The notes beneath the pieces are model-generated. The model saw nothing but the letters and a program-made list of their open reading frames with translations. It was not told where the DNA came from and did not search any database. Made by a program: the position numbers and the translations under genes. 13,617 bases of DNA. Origin: Methanocorpusculum sp. GTDB taxonomy: Archaea; Halobacteriota; Methanomicrobia; Methanomicrobiales; Methanocorpusculaceae. The DNA lies in NCBI GenBank assembly GCA_029987315.1, contig DALTVZ010000069.1, positions 1 through 13,617 on the forward strand. The letters are read 5' to 3'. The number at the start of each line of letters is the position of its first letter. Position 1 is the first letter of the stretch. Positions 1-6,693 of this stretch are shown here, one piece after another.

Positions 1-1475
1 CCAATGATGGTGTGACCATTCTCAAAGAGATGGACATCGAACACCCGGCAGCAAAGATGATGGTCGAGATCGCAAAGACACAGGACGACGAAGTTGGAGA
101 TGGAACCACAACCGCAGTCGTCATTGCAGGCGAACTCTTAAAGAAGGCTGAAGAGCTTCTTGAGATGGACATCCACCCGACCGTTATCACTCTTGGATAC
201 AGACAGGCAGCAGAGAAAGCACAGGAGCTTCTCAAGACCATCGCGATCGATGTCAAAGCAAAAGACACCGCACTCCTTGCAAAGATCGCAGGAACCGCGA
301 TGACCGGTAAGAATGCAGAGTCGTCCAAAGACAAACTCTGTGACCTTATCGTCCGTGCAATCACCCTCGTCGCAGACTCAGACGGAACTGTTGACACCGA
401 AAATGTCAAAGTCGAGAAACGTGTCGGCGGCTCGATCGACGAGTCCGAGATCATCGAAGGCATGATCATCGACAAGGAACGTGTCCACCCAGGCATGCCC
501 AAGACCGTCAAAAACGCAAAGATCCTGCTTTTGAACGCAGCAGTCGAATACAAGAAGACCGAAGTCGACGCAGAGATCTCCATTACCTCCCCAGATCAGC
601 TCCAGATGTTCCTCGATGAGGAAGAGCGTATGATCAAAGGCATCGTCGAAAAGATCAAGGCATCCGGTGCAAACGTTCTGTTCTGTCAGAAAGGTATCGA
701 CGACATTGCTCAGCACTACCTCTCCAAAGCAGGTATCTTTGCAACCCGCCGTGTTAAGAAGTCCGACATGGAAAAACTTGCACGTGCAACAGGCGCAGCA
801 CTTATCTCCTCGATCGACGCGATCTCCGCAGACGAACTTGGTATAGCAGGTATCGTCGAAGAGCGCAAAGTCGGCGGCGAAGAGATGATCTTCGTTGAGA
901 AATGCAAGAACCCGAAGGCAGTCTCGATCATCATCAAAGGCGGAACCGACCACGTTGTTGACGAGCTCGCCCGTGCACTTGAAGACGCACTTCGCGTCGT
1001 TGCTTGTGTCGTTGAAGACAAGAAAGTCGTCGCCGGTGGAGGCGCACCCGAAGTTGAGCTTTCTCTCAGACTCCGTGAATATGCAGCGACCCAGGGCGGA
1101 CGTATCCAGCTCGCGATCGAAGCATTCGCAAATGCACTTGAAGTCATCCCAAGAACCCTTGCAGAAAACGCAGGTCTTGACCCGATCGACAAGCTTGTAG
1201 AGCTCCGTGCAGCACACGAGAAAGGCATGAAGACCTATGGTCTCGATGTCTATGAAGGAAAGGCAATCGACATGTGGGAAGCAGGCGTTGTTGAGCCGCT
1301 CCGCGTGAAGACCCAGGCGATCTCCTCTGCAGCAGAGGCCGCAGTCATGATTCTTAGAATCGATGACGTCATCGCATCCGCAAAGTCAGCCGGACCATCC
1401 CCCGAAGAGATGGCCGCAATGGGCGGAGGCGGCGGAATGGGCGGAATGGGCGGCATGCCCCCAGGAATGATGTAA
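1..1475 (+). CDS. ths: Thermosome subunit (group II chaperonin), 5' end missing
   Basis: ATP-dependent cytosolic chaperonin subunit of the archaeal thermosome, which forms a double-ring folding chamber with a built-in lid. The reading frame is open from the left edge (first full codon at base 3, reading NDGVTILKE), so roughly the first 60 residues of a normal ~550-residue subunit are outside the window. The nucleotide-binding motif GDGTTT is at bases 96-113; [10 protein letters not shown] of the equatorial ATPase domain is near 1035-1065, and NAGLDPID lies near 1168-1192. The protein ends in a Gly/Met-rich tail ([17 protein letters not shown]), the hallmark C-terminus of group II chaperonins that projects into the cavity. 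Codon use is strongly biased, as expected for a highly expressed gene. A hairpin/T-run terminator follows at once. Archaea often carry two or three paralogs, so alpha versus beta cannot be decided here. Confidence 0.97.
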   Translation, partial: NDGVTILKEMDIEHPAAKMMVEIAKTQDDEVGDGTTTAVVIAGELLKKAEELLEMDIHPTVITLGYRQAAEKAQELLKTIAIDVKAKDTALLAKIAGTAMTGKNAESSKDKLCDLIVRAITLVADSDGTVDTENVKVEKRVGGSIDESEIIEGMIIDKERVHPGMPKTVKNAKILLLNAAVEYKKTEVDAEISITSPDQLQMFLDEEERMIKGIVEKIKASGANVLFCQKGIDDIAQHYLSKAGIFATRRVKKSDMEKLARATGAALISSIDAISADELGIAGIVEERKVGGEEMIFVEKCKNPKAVSIIIKGGTDHVVDELARALEDALRVVACVVEDKKVVAGGGAPEVELSLRLREYAATQGGRIQLAIEAFANALEVIPRTLAENAGLDPIDKLVELRAAHEKGMKTYGLDVYEGKAIDMWEAGVVEPLRVKTQAISSAAEAAVMILRIDDVIASAKSAGPSPEEMAAMGGGGGMGGMGGMPPGMM

Positions 1476-1489
1476 AGGCAGATATGCCC

Positions 1490-1517
1490 TGGGAGAATAC
1501 TCCCACATCTTTTTTTT
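1490..1517 (+). terminator. Hairpin plus T8 terminator of the thermosome gene
   Basis: A perfect 6-bp stem, TGGGAG (1490-1495) with CTCCCA (1500-1505), closes an AATA loop. Four bases later comes a run of eight T (1510-1517). It starts 15 nt after the thermosome stop codon. Stem plus T-run is the form of an intrinsic terminator; in archaea the T-run alone may be enough. Confidence 0.75.
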
Positions 1518-1530
1518 GATCATTCACGAA

Positions 1531-1574
1531 CTTTAACTATTTTCAAACACCAATGGTATAGTACTATCAGAGGG
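1531..1574 (+). promoter_or_regulatory. Probable promoter and Shine-Dalgarno region for the 357-residue unknown protein
   Basis: The 107-nt gap after the thermosome carries an AT-rich TATA-like stretch (CTTTAACTATT, 1531-1541), then a perfect 10-bp palindrome ATAGTACTAT (1558-1567). GAGGG at 1570-1574 is a good Shine-Dalgarno sequence, 8 nt before the GTG at 1583. The same motif with the same spacing precedes nrdJ in this window. The SD supports the GTG start; the TATA assignment is tentative, and the palindrome could be a protein-binding site or chance. Confidence 0.45.
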
Positions 1575-1582
1575 TCTTTTTC

Positions 1583-2656
1583 GTGCGTCACGAAGTATTA
1601 TATCAATATGATCTCCCGATCGAGATCTTGGATGACATTCCGCGGACCGAGGAGGTCCTGAATGTTATTTACGCACGAAGCAAGGATAAATTCCTGATCC
1701 CTATCCTGCTCACACGCCTTCGCATGTTGTGGGGATACCCTGAGCGTGAGACGATTTACCGGATCTACGAGATGAACTACATCGATCTGCTGGAGGCGTC
1801 CGTCAGATTTCCAACAGCAGTTGCCCCGTCACTGACCATCAAAACAGTGAACAAAGACAAATATGTCTTTCACGGCGTGAAAAACTCGGCAGAGGAGGTA
1901 AGAGCCGCACTTTTGGAACTTCGCGAGATGATGAATACGAAGGTCGGCGGGAACTGGCAGATCGCCGTGAAGCGCAATCTGCTCAATGAGGAGTATATCC
2001 TAAGAGAGGCGGAGAATGGCGGGACGAGCCTTTCCAAGACCGAACAGGACGATGTGTTTGAGAGCACGTCGACTCCGGGACAAGGCTGTTTTGAGCCGAC
2101 CGATAAGCTGTTTTCTCATTTTGGAGAGAAGGGAGAGAGCAGGGACGACGTGTTCGAGGAGGAGACCACGATCACGGAAAAGGAGCAGAAGACAGCAGAG
2201 ACAGCCTGGGTCTCACGGATGGTCGAAGCAACCGTGACACCGGAGCCTGTGAAGAACGAAGTGCCGCTGAACGATGTGACGGTGTTCAAGACGGATTCCG
2301 GGAAGAGAAACGATCAGTGGCATGACGAGGGGAAGGGGGATGCGATGATCCTGCCGGGAGGAAGGACCCTGGTCGGCGGCGGGCGATACAAACACCTGAG
2401 CGACGATGCAAAGAGTCATTCTGATGAAGACGATTCGCAGGTCTATGTTTCGAAAAAAATACAGACCATCCCAACACCAACACCCCCAAAAACGAGACTT
2501 GTCTCGTCGATGACACTCGAACCGCGGGACGGACTGGATGACGAAGCGATCGATAAATCCCTTGAAGCACTCAAATATCTGCGGGAAAACAAGATCATCA
2601 CCGAGGATGAATATAGAAAAAGGTGTCTCGAACTCTTTAAGAGAACAGGACTCTAA
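1583..2656 (+). CDS. Protein of unknown function with charged linker and SHOCT-like C-terminal segment
   Basis: I do not recognise this 357-residue protein as a named family. The start is GTG, supported by GAGGG 8 nt upstream. Residues 1-140 look globular, mixed helix/strand and soluble, with a conserved-looking core (LLTRLRMLWGYPERETIYRI, 42-61, and a helix near 103-117). Residues about 145-315 are polar, rich in Glu, Asp, Lys, Ser and Thr, with a Pro/Thr stretch (TIPTPTPPKT, 295-304) typical of a disordered linker. Residues 319-354 form a short helix-turn-helix-like segment (ALKYLRENKIITEDEYRKR, 329-347), which resembles the SHOCT oligomerisation motif with its 'L..G.IT.EEY...K..LL' pattern. 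There is no signal peptide or membrane segment. It is transcribed alone: a terminator precedes it and an opposing gene starts 7 nt after its stop. The layout suggests a scaffold or adaptor, but that is inference only. Confidence 0.85.
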   Translation: MRHEVLYQYDLPIEILDDIPRTEEVLNVIYARSKDKFLIPILLTRLRMLWGYPERETIYRIYEMNYIDLLEASVRFPTAVAPSLTIKTVNKDKYVFHGVKNSAEEVRAALLELREMMNTKVGGNWQIAVKRNLLNEEYILREAENGGTSLSKTEQDDVFESTSTPGQGCFEPTDKLFSHFGEKGESRDDVFEEETTITEKEQKTAETAWVSRMVEATVTPEPVKNEVPLNDVTVFKTDSGKRNDQWHDEGKGDAMILPGGRTLVGGGRYKHLSDDAKSHSDEDDSQVYVSKKIQTIPTPTPPKTRLVSSMTLEPRDGLDDEAIDKSLEALKYLRENKIITEDEYRKRCLELFKRTGL

Positions 2657-2665
2657 TTTTTATTT
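2657..2665 (+). terminator. Short T-tract between convergent genes
   Basis: Immediately after the TAA of the unknown protein lies a T-rich stretch (TTTTTATTT, 2657-2665) that runs into the opposing stop codon. There is no convincing stem. An archaeal T-tract terminator is possible but unproven. Confidence 0.3.
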
Positions 2666-3704
2666 AGATCTCGATGACATTGACCTTTTGCTGGTTTAGA
2701 ACAAGCGGATATAAGTGTCTTTTTTCTGATTCGATATCGAAAGATGCAGGTTTGTCACTAACGGGTTTGTCGAAGAGGTTCGTTAATAACTTAAGGATCT
2801 CTGTAATGATTTCATCACATACCCGCTTATCTGTCACATTATAATGATTGCCTTCATACGAAAAAAAATTCACATTTGAATAGGGCTCCATCATCGATTT
2901 CAGCAGAGAATAGGGAACGACTGGATCGTTTTTTGCGGCAATAACGAGGATGGGACAGCGAACTCTTGGAAGAGCGGAAACGGCTTCATACTCCAATATT
3001 TTTTTCAACGAACGAAACGGTACGAGATTGATCCATACAACTGACTGACCGGTCAAGATGTTTTTTATCGCGATATGATGAACTACTCTTTTCCCATGGA
3101 TGTGTGAACAATCAAAGGTGTAACCCGGATAATACGTACTGTCTGTAAAATCATTCAAATGAGAGCGGGAGACAAACATAGGTAGACAGAATGGTTTCAA
3201 ACCGATGAGTCCCCGAATAGCATCATAGCTAGTTAGAATGAGATAAGGAAGAGCAGCAGTTTTCTTTTTCTTTTTAAGACTGACTTTTGGGCTCATAACA
3301 GGGATCATGCAAACAACAGCTACGATATCATGATCCTCGGCCGCGATCGTAAGGGGATAACCGCCTGCAAGTGATATCCCGCAAAGAACGATCCGAGTAT
3401 TATCGATAATCTCCAAAGACCGAAGATGGACTATTGCGGCCCGAATGTCATCCATCTGACAAAAGGGGTCGGTCAGGTTTTTGACCTCACCTTCCGAAAA
3501 TCCATAATTTCGATAATCGAATAAAAAAACCGCATACCCATTCAACACAAGACCTCTTGCATACCTCATGGTCGCGATAAAACGAGGATGCCCAAGTCCA
3601 TGGGCAATTATAATTACTGGAGGGCGTTCTACCCCGTCAGGAATAAACAGGTCGGCATCACATAATTCGCCATACGTCAGGAATGGGGAGTGGATTTGGA
3701 GCAT
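2664..3704 (-). CDS. Alpha/beta-fold hydrolase (serine esterase/peptidase-like)
   Basis: This 346-residue cytosolic enzyme has a complete alpha/beta-hydrolase catalytic set. The oxyanion region is HGLG (35-38), the nucleophile elbow is GISLAG with Ser111, the acid is Asp260 in AAKNDPVVP, and the base is His287 in EGNHYNV. FDYRNYGFSEG (62-72) is a typical conserved strand-turn. Residues ~138-240 form a large insertion, probably a cap over the active site, including five consecutive Lys (144-148). No signal peptide is visible. Substrate is unknown; the architecture resembles dienelactone-hydrolase/acyl-peptidase-like archaeal hydrolases. It lies 65 nt downstream of nrdJ on the same strand but appears to have its own TATA element and no Shine-Dalgarno, so it is probably not functionally tied to nrdJ. 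Its DNA looks more AT-rich than the flanking genes, which may hint at a separate history. Confidence 0.9.
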   Translation of the reverse strand: MLQIHSPFLTYGELCDADLFIPDGVERPPVIIIAHGLGHPRFIATMRYARGLVLNGYAVFLFDYRNYGFSEGEVKNLTDPFCQMDDIRAAIVHLRSLEIIDNTRIVLCGISLAGGYPLTIAAEDHDIVAVVCMIPVMSPKVSLKKKKKTAALPYLILTSYDAIRGLIGLKPFCLPMFVSRSHLNDFTDSTYYPGYTFDCSHIHGKRVVHHIAIKNILTGQSVVWINLVPFRSLKKILEYEAVSALPRVRCPILVIAAKNDPVVPYSLLKSMMEPYSNVNFFSYEGNHYNVTDKRVCDEIITEILKLLTNLFDKPVSDKPASFDIESEKRHLYPLVLNQQKVNVIEI

Positions 3705-3733
3705 ACAGAAAGGGGGGTGAGAAATTGAAAGGG

Positions 3734-3752
3734 GATCAGATGTTTTCTGATC
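3734..3752 (-). terminator. Inverted repeat after nrdJ, possible terminator
   Basis: A perfect 7-bp inverted repeat, GATCAGA (3734-3740) with TCTGATC (3746-3752), encloses a 5-nt loop. It lies 18 nt past the nrdJ stop. On the minus strand it is followed by C4 and interrupted T-tracts rather than a clean T-run, so it may instead be a regulatory hairpin in the leader of the hydrolase gene. Confidence 0.4.
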
Positions 3753-3754
3753 GG

Positions 3755-3766
3755 CTAATATATATC
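3755..3766 (-). promoter_or_regulatory. Probable TATA box of the hydrolase gene
   Basis: The minus strand reads GATATATATTAG here, a good archaeal TATA element. Its centre is about 56 nt before the ATG at 3704. With usual spacing, transcription would start near 3730-3735 and give a leader of ~25-30 nt. The element sits directly after the nrdJ stop codon. No Shine-Dalgarno is visible before the ATG. Confidence 0.45.
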
Positions 3767-3769
3767 AAA

Positions 3770-5980
3770 TCAGCTGCAGCCGCTCCATCCGCAGTGTTTG
3801 CACATTCCCTGATTACAGCCTTCCCCAAAATCCAGGGGTTCGCCGCACTCAGGACAGGGTGGATTCTTTTTTTCTCCCGGCGTGACCGGGGTCAAAGACC
3901 AGTTGTCGAGTGTGGCGATCGCTTGATTGGTTGCCGCAAGCTCGATACATTTTCCAACAACATCGGCACAGGACATACCCTCGGAGTTTTTGTTTTTGAT
4001 CGCCGAGACACAGTTCACCTTCGCAAACTGTTTGACGAACTTTTCGTACGGGACACCGTTTTGTAACCCAGTGCTGATACTGCGGCCAAGTGCATTGCTG
4101 CTTGCCTCGCATCCAGCCCCCACAGTTCGGATGAACACCTCCATCGGCTTTCCGTCCATGGTATTTACCGTGATATACAAACGGCAGCAACCGGACTGCG
4201 CAAGGAAGGTACGTCCGACCAGTTCACGCGGGCGGGTGAAGAACAATTGCGGGACGATCCCAGGAACGAGGGTCGTCTGCGTATCTGCCGGGCTTTCAGT
4301 ATCCTTCTTTTGAAGAGCAAGAACAACATCCTCACGCGATCCGGTACGGTAGAGGGTCATGCCTTTGATCCCCTCCTTCCATGCGAGAATGACCGCCTGC
4401 TCGACATCCTCCTTGGATGCGGTGAACGGCATGTTGATCGTTTTCGAGATCGAGGCGTGGACATGCTTCTGGAAGGCGGCCTGCATCAGGACATGATCCT
4501 TCCAGCCGATGTCTAAAGCGGTCTTGAAGACTGCTTTGAACGCGTCAGGCAGCCATTCGACATCCTGGACCGATCCGGTTTCATGCACGTGGTTGATGAC
4601 CTCGTCACGTTTTGCTTCTGCTTTGGGACCAGTCAGTCCCATTGTTTCTATGATCCGTCTGAGTTCTGACTCGAAGTACGGGTGGACCAGCACGAATGTT
4701 TTGCCGACGGTATTTCTGCGGGTGTAGGCAAACGAGAAGACCGGTTCGATGCCCGAAGAGCAACCAGCAAGGAGTGAGATCGTCCCCGTAGGAGCGATGG
4801 TGGTGAGAGCAGCGTTTCGCATGACGATGCCGCGTTTATCCCAGACACTTCCTTCATATGCAGGGAACGTTCCCTTCTCTTTTCCAAGGATGATGGATTC
4901 TTCAACGGCAACATTGTTGACCCTCTCCATCACCTCGAGGCAGAAGTTTCTGCCGGCTTCGGAGTCGTAAGGGATCCGAAGCATGAGCATAGCGTCGTGA
5001 ACACCCATCAGACCAAGACCGACTTTGCGCGTACGGTTGGTCGCTTCACGGATCTCCGGGATGGGGAATACATTTTTTGTGATGACGGCGTCGAGGAACC
5101 GAACACCCATTCTGGTCATTTTATCGAGGGCTTCGTAGTTCAGCCCATCGGCACGGATGAATTTTGCCAGATTGATACTGCCAAGAACACAGGATTCAAA
5201 CGGAAGGAGCGGCTGTTCACCGCATGGGTTGGTGGTATCGATCCCTCCAAGGTCAGGAGTTGGGTTTTTCTGATTGATGGCATCGTAGAAAAGAATTCCC
5301 GGTTCACCGTTCTTCCAGACCCCGTCGATGATACCTTCCCAGATCTCTCCAACGGTGATCTCGACCCCTTCAGCGTTGGTTACCCAGACAGCGTCCTTCT
5401 CGCCGTTTACCACATGCTTCATGAAGGTGTCCGAGACCATCACGGAGATATTGAAGTTACTGAAGTCGCCTTCCTTGGCTTTGCTTTTAATGAACTTCAG
5501 GATGTCAGGGTGCCAGACGTTGAGGATACCCATATTTGCCCCGCGGCGTCTTCCTCCCTGTTTGATGACATCTGTTGCCGCATTGAACACCCGCATAAAG
5601 GAGACCGGGCCGGATGCCACGCCGTCCGTTGACCGAACGGGAGATCCTTCTGCACGCAGATGAGAGAAGTTGTATCCAGTTCCCCCTCCCGACTGATGAA
5701 TGATCGCTCCCCAGCGGATCGCATCAAAGATCTCGGGTAGTGAATCGTTGACAGGAAGGGTGAAGCAGGCAGAGAGCTGTCCAAGAGGTGTCCCAGCATT
5801 CATCAGTGTGGGGGAGTTGGGAAGGAACGACAATGACATCATTGCGTCAAAGTATTCCTTGGTCTCTTCCGGTGTTTCACCTAATGCATCTGCAACTCGT
5901 CTACAGACATCTTCGAAAGATGCCTCACAGATGCGGTAATATCTTGCCGCTAAAATACTGTCAACTACTGAATCCGCCAT
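3770..5980 (-). CDS. nrdJ: Adenosylcobalamin-dependent (class II) ribonucleoside-diphosphate reductase
   Basis: Makes deoxyribonucleotides from ribonucleotides using a radical generated from adenosylcobalamin, without oxygen. Numbering from a TTG one codon upstream of the chosen ATG, visible motifs are LPNSPTLMNAG (54-64), SACF with Cys73 and FESC with Cys265 (the substrate-reducing Cys pair), NPCGEQ with Asn252, Cys254 (thiyl radical) and Glu256, and APTGTISLLAG (397-407). The C-terminal part has a TSCPD-type region (~590-690, GCEASSNALGRSIS) and a Cys-rich tail (CPEC...CKHCGWSGC) with Cys710, 713, 728 and 731 as likely zinc ligands plus Cys736 near the end, as in NrdJ forms where the tail re-reduces the active site. 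Its length fits the family. ATG at 5980 is preferred because GAGGG lies exactly 8 nt upstream; TTG at 5983 is the alternative. It is divergent from pdaD and is followed by its own hairpin. Confidence 0.96.
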   Translation of the reverse strand: MADSVVDSILAARYYRICEASFEDVCRRVADALGETPEETKEYFDAMMSLSFLPNSPTLMNAGTPLGQLSACFTLPVNDSLPEIFDAIRWGAIIHQSGGGTGYNFSHLRAEGSPVRSTDGVASGPVSFMRVFNAATDVIKQGGRRRGANMGILNVWHPDILKFIKSKAKEGDFSNFNISVMVSDTFMKHVVNGEKDAVWVTNAEGVEITVGEIWEGIIDGVWKNGEPGILFYDAINQKNPTPDLGGIDTTNPCGEQPLLPFESCVLGSINLAKFIRADGLNYEALDKMTRMGVRFLDAVITKNVFPIPEIREATNRTRKVGLGLMGVHDAMLMLRIPYDSEAGRNFCLEVMERVNNVAVEESIILGKEKGTFPAYEGSVWDKRGIVMRNAALTTIAPTGTISLLAGCSSGIEPVFSFAYTRRNTVGKTFVLVHPYFESELRRIIETMGLTGPKAEAKRDEVINHVHETGSVQDVEWLPDAFKAVFKTALDIGWKDHVLMQAAFQKHVHASISKTINMPFTASKEDVEQAVILAWKEGIKGMTLYRTGSREDVVLALQKKDTESPADTQTTLVPGIVPQLFFTRPRELVGRTFLAQSGCCRLYITVNTMDGKPMEVFIRTVGAGCEASSNALGRSISTGLQNGVPYEKFVKQFAKVNCVSAIKNKNSEGMSCADVVGKCIELAATNQAIATLDNWSLTPVTPGEKKNPPCPECGEPLDFGEGCNQGMCKHCGWSGCS

Positions 5981-5988
5981 CAATTAAT

Positions 5989-5993
5989 CCCTC
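5989..5993 (-). promoter_or_regulatory. nrdJ: Shine-Dalgarno of nrdJ
   Basis: The minus strand reads GAGGG, 8 nt before the ATG at 5980. The same motif and spacing precede the GTG at 1583. This is the reason for choosing ATG over the TTG codon immediately upstream. Confidence 0.65.
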
Positions 5994-6061
5994 GATTACT
6001 CGTGCTTTGTTCAAAAATCCAAATCGGGACAGATTATACCCCAACTGATTTTTGTACGTAA

Positions 6062-6091
6062 GAATTAATTGGACATGCCCGTATTTAATTC
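6062..6091. promoter_or_regulatory. Inverted repeat in the nrdJ-pdaD divergent region
   Basis: GAATTAA (6062-6068) and TTAATTC (6085-6091) form 7-bp arms around a 16-nt spacer, in the middle of the 178-nt region between the divergent nrdJ and pdaD starts. The AT-rich arms could be TATA elements facing each way or a dyad operator. It does not match the bacterial NrdR box as I know it. Confidence 0.3.
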
Positions 6092-6121
6092 ACTTCATTG
6101 GACGCTCTGCTCCACAACCAA

Positions 6122-6156
6122 ACACTTAAGAGCTAGTTAACAAGACCAAGTAACTA
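6122..6156 (+). promoter_or_regulatory. Possible promoter and dyad just before pdaD
   Basis: A TATA-like ACACTTAAGAG lies at 6122-6132, about 30 nt before the pdaD ATG, so the mRNA may have a very short leader. TAGTTA (6134-6139) and TAACTA (6151-6156) are 6-bp inverted arms with an 11-nt spacer ending 2 nt before the ATG. There is no Shine-Dalgarno. The dyad sits where a repressor would block initiation, but this is only positional. Confidence 0.3.
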
Positions 6157-6158
6157 AG

Positions 6159-6659
6159 ATGGTAGTTCCAAAAAAAGTATTCTTTACCCGAGGCAGAGGG
6201 GTTCATAAGGACCAGCTCGTTTCGTTCGAGATGGCCCTTAGAAACGCAGGGATCGCCCCTTTCAATCTGGTGTATGTGTCTTCTATCATGCCGCCGGATG
6301 CAGATATCGTCTCGCGCGACGAGGGGCTTGCCGCCTTGAAGCACGGAGAGATCGTGTACTGTGTCATGGCAAAAAACGCATCAAACGAGCCTAATTTGAC
6401 AATATCCGCGGCTATAGGACTTGCAGTCCCCCAGATCCATGATAAGCAGCATGGGTATCTCTCTGAGCATCACGCTACCGGGATGTCAGAAAAAGAATGC
6501 GGAGCATATGCTGAAGAGCTCGCAAGAACGATGCTGGATACCATTATACAAAAGGAGGGCGGAAATATCCTGAAGACCAGTAATACTAGTGTCTCTGCTG
6601 AAACGGATAAGAACGGGAACTGGACGACCGTGGTCGCGACCGCGGTATTCGTCTGTTAA
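6159..6659 (+). CDS. pdaD: Pyruvoyl-dependent arginine decarboxylase
   Basis: Decarboxylates arginine to agmatine, the first step of archaeal polyamine synthesis, in the cytosol. The 166-residue length is normal for the archaeal proenzyme. The self-cleavage site is YVSSIMPP: the chain is expected to break between Ser41 and Ser42, leaving a small beta chain and an alpha chain whose Ser42 becomes the pyruvoyl group. Glu103 in GYLSEHHATG is the likely counterpart of the catalytic Glu109 of the Methanocaldococcus jannaschii enzyme. The N-terminal KVFFTRGRGVHKDQLVSFE stretch is typical of the family. It is divergently placed against nrdJ and followed 34 nt later by purF on the same strand. No Shine-Dalgarno precedes the ATG; short-leader or leaderless initiation is likely. 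Confidence 0.95.
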   Translation: MVVPKKVFFTRGRGVHKDQLVSFEMALRNAGIAPFNLVYVSSIMPPDADIVSRDEGLAALKHGEIVYCVMAKNASNEPNLTISAAIGLAVPQIHDKQHGYLSEHHATGMSEKECGAYAEELARTMLDTIIQKEGGNILKTSNTSVSAETDKNGNWTTVVATAVFVC

Positions 6660-6693
6660 ACCTATATCTGAATACAACCAATATTTTTACAAT
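6660..6693 (+). promoter_or_regulatory. purF: Probable purF promoter; near-leaderless start
   Basis: The 34-nt gap between pdaD and purF contains CCTATATCTG right after the pdaD stop and an A/T-rich AATATTTTTACAAT leading to the ATG. A TATA box at ~6662-6667 would place the transcript start within a few bases of the ATG at 6694, giving a leaderless or nearly leaderless mRNA. There is no Shine-Dalgarno. Read-through from pdaD is also possible. Confidence 0.4.

Noticed and set aside
378..1217. Long open frame (279 codons) on the minus strand inside the thermosome gene
   Set aside because: It is antisense to a strongly conserved chaperonin; its Cys/Phe/Asp-rich translation resembles no protein and follows from the biased codon use of the sense strand.
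4997..5632. 211-codon plus-strand frame inside nrdJ
   Set aside because: It lies antisense to the conserved catalytic core of nrdJ, with no SD or recognisable domain.
6589..6693. Upstream in-frame GTG start for purF
   Set aside because: It would overlap pdaD by 71 nt and add 35 residues in front of the Cys that must be N-terminal for glutaminase activity.
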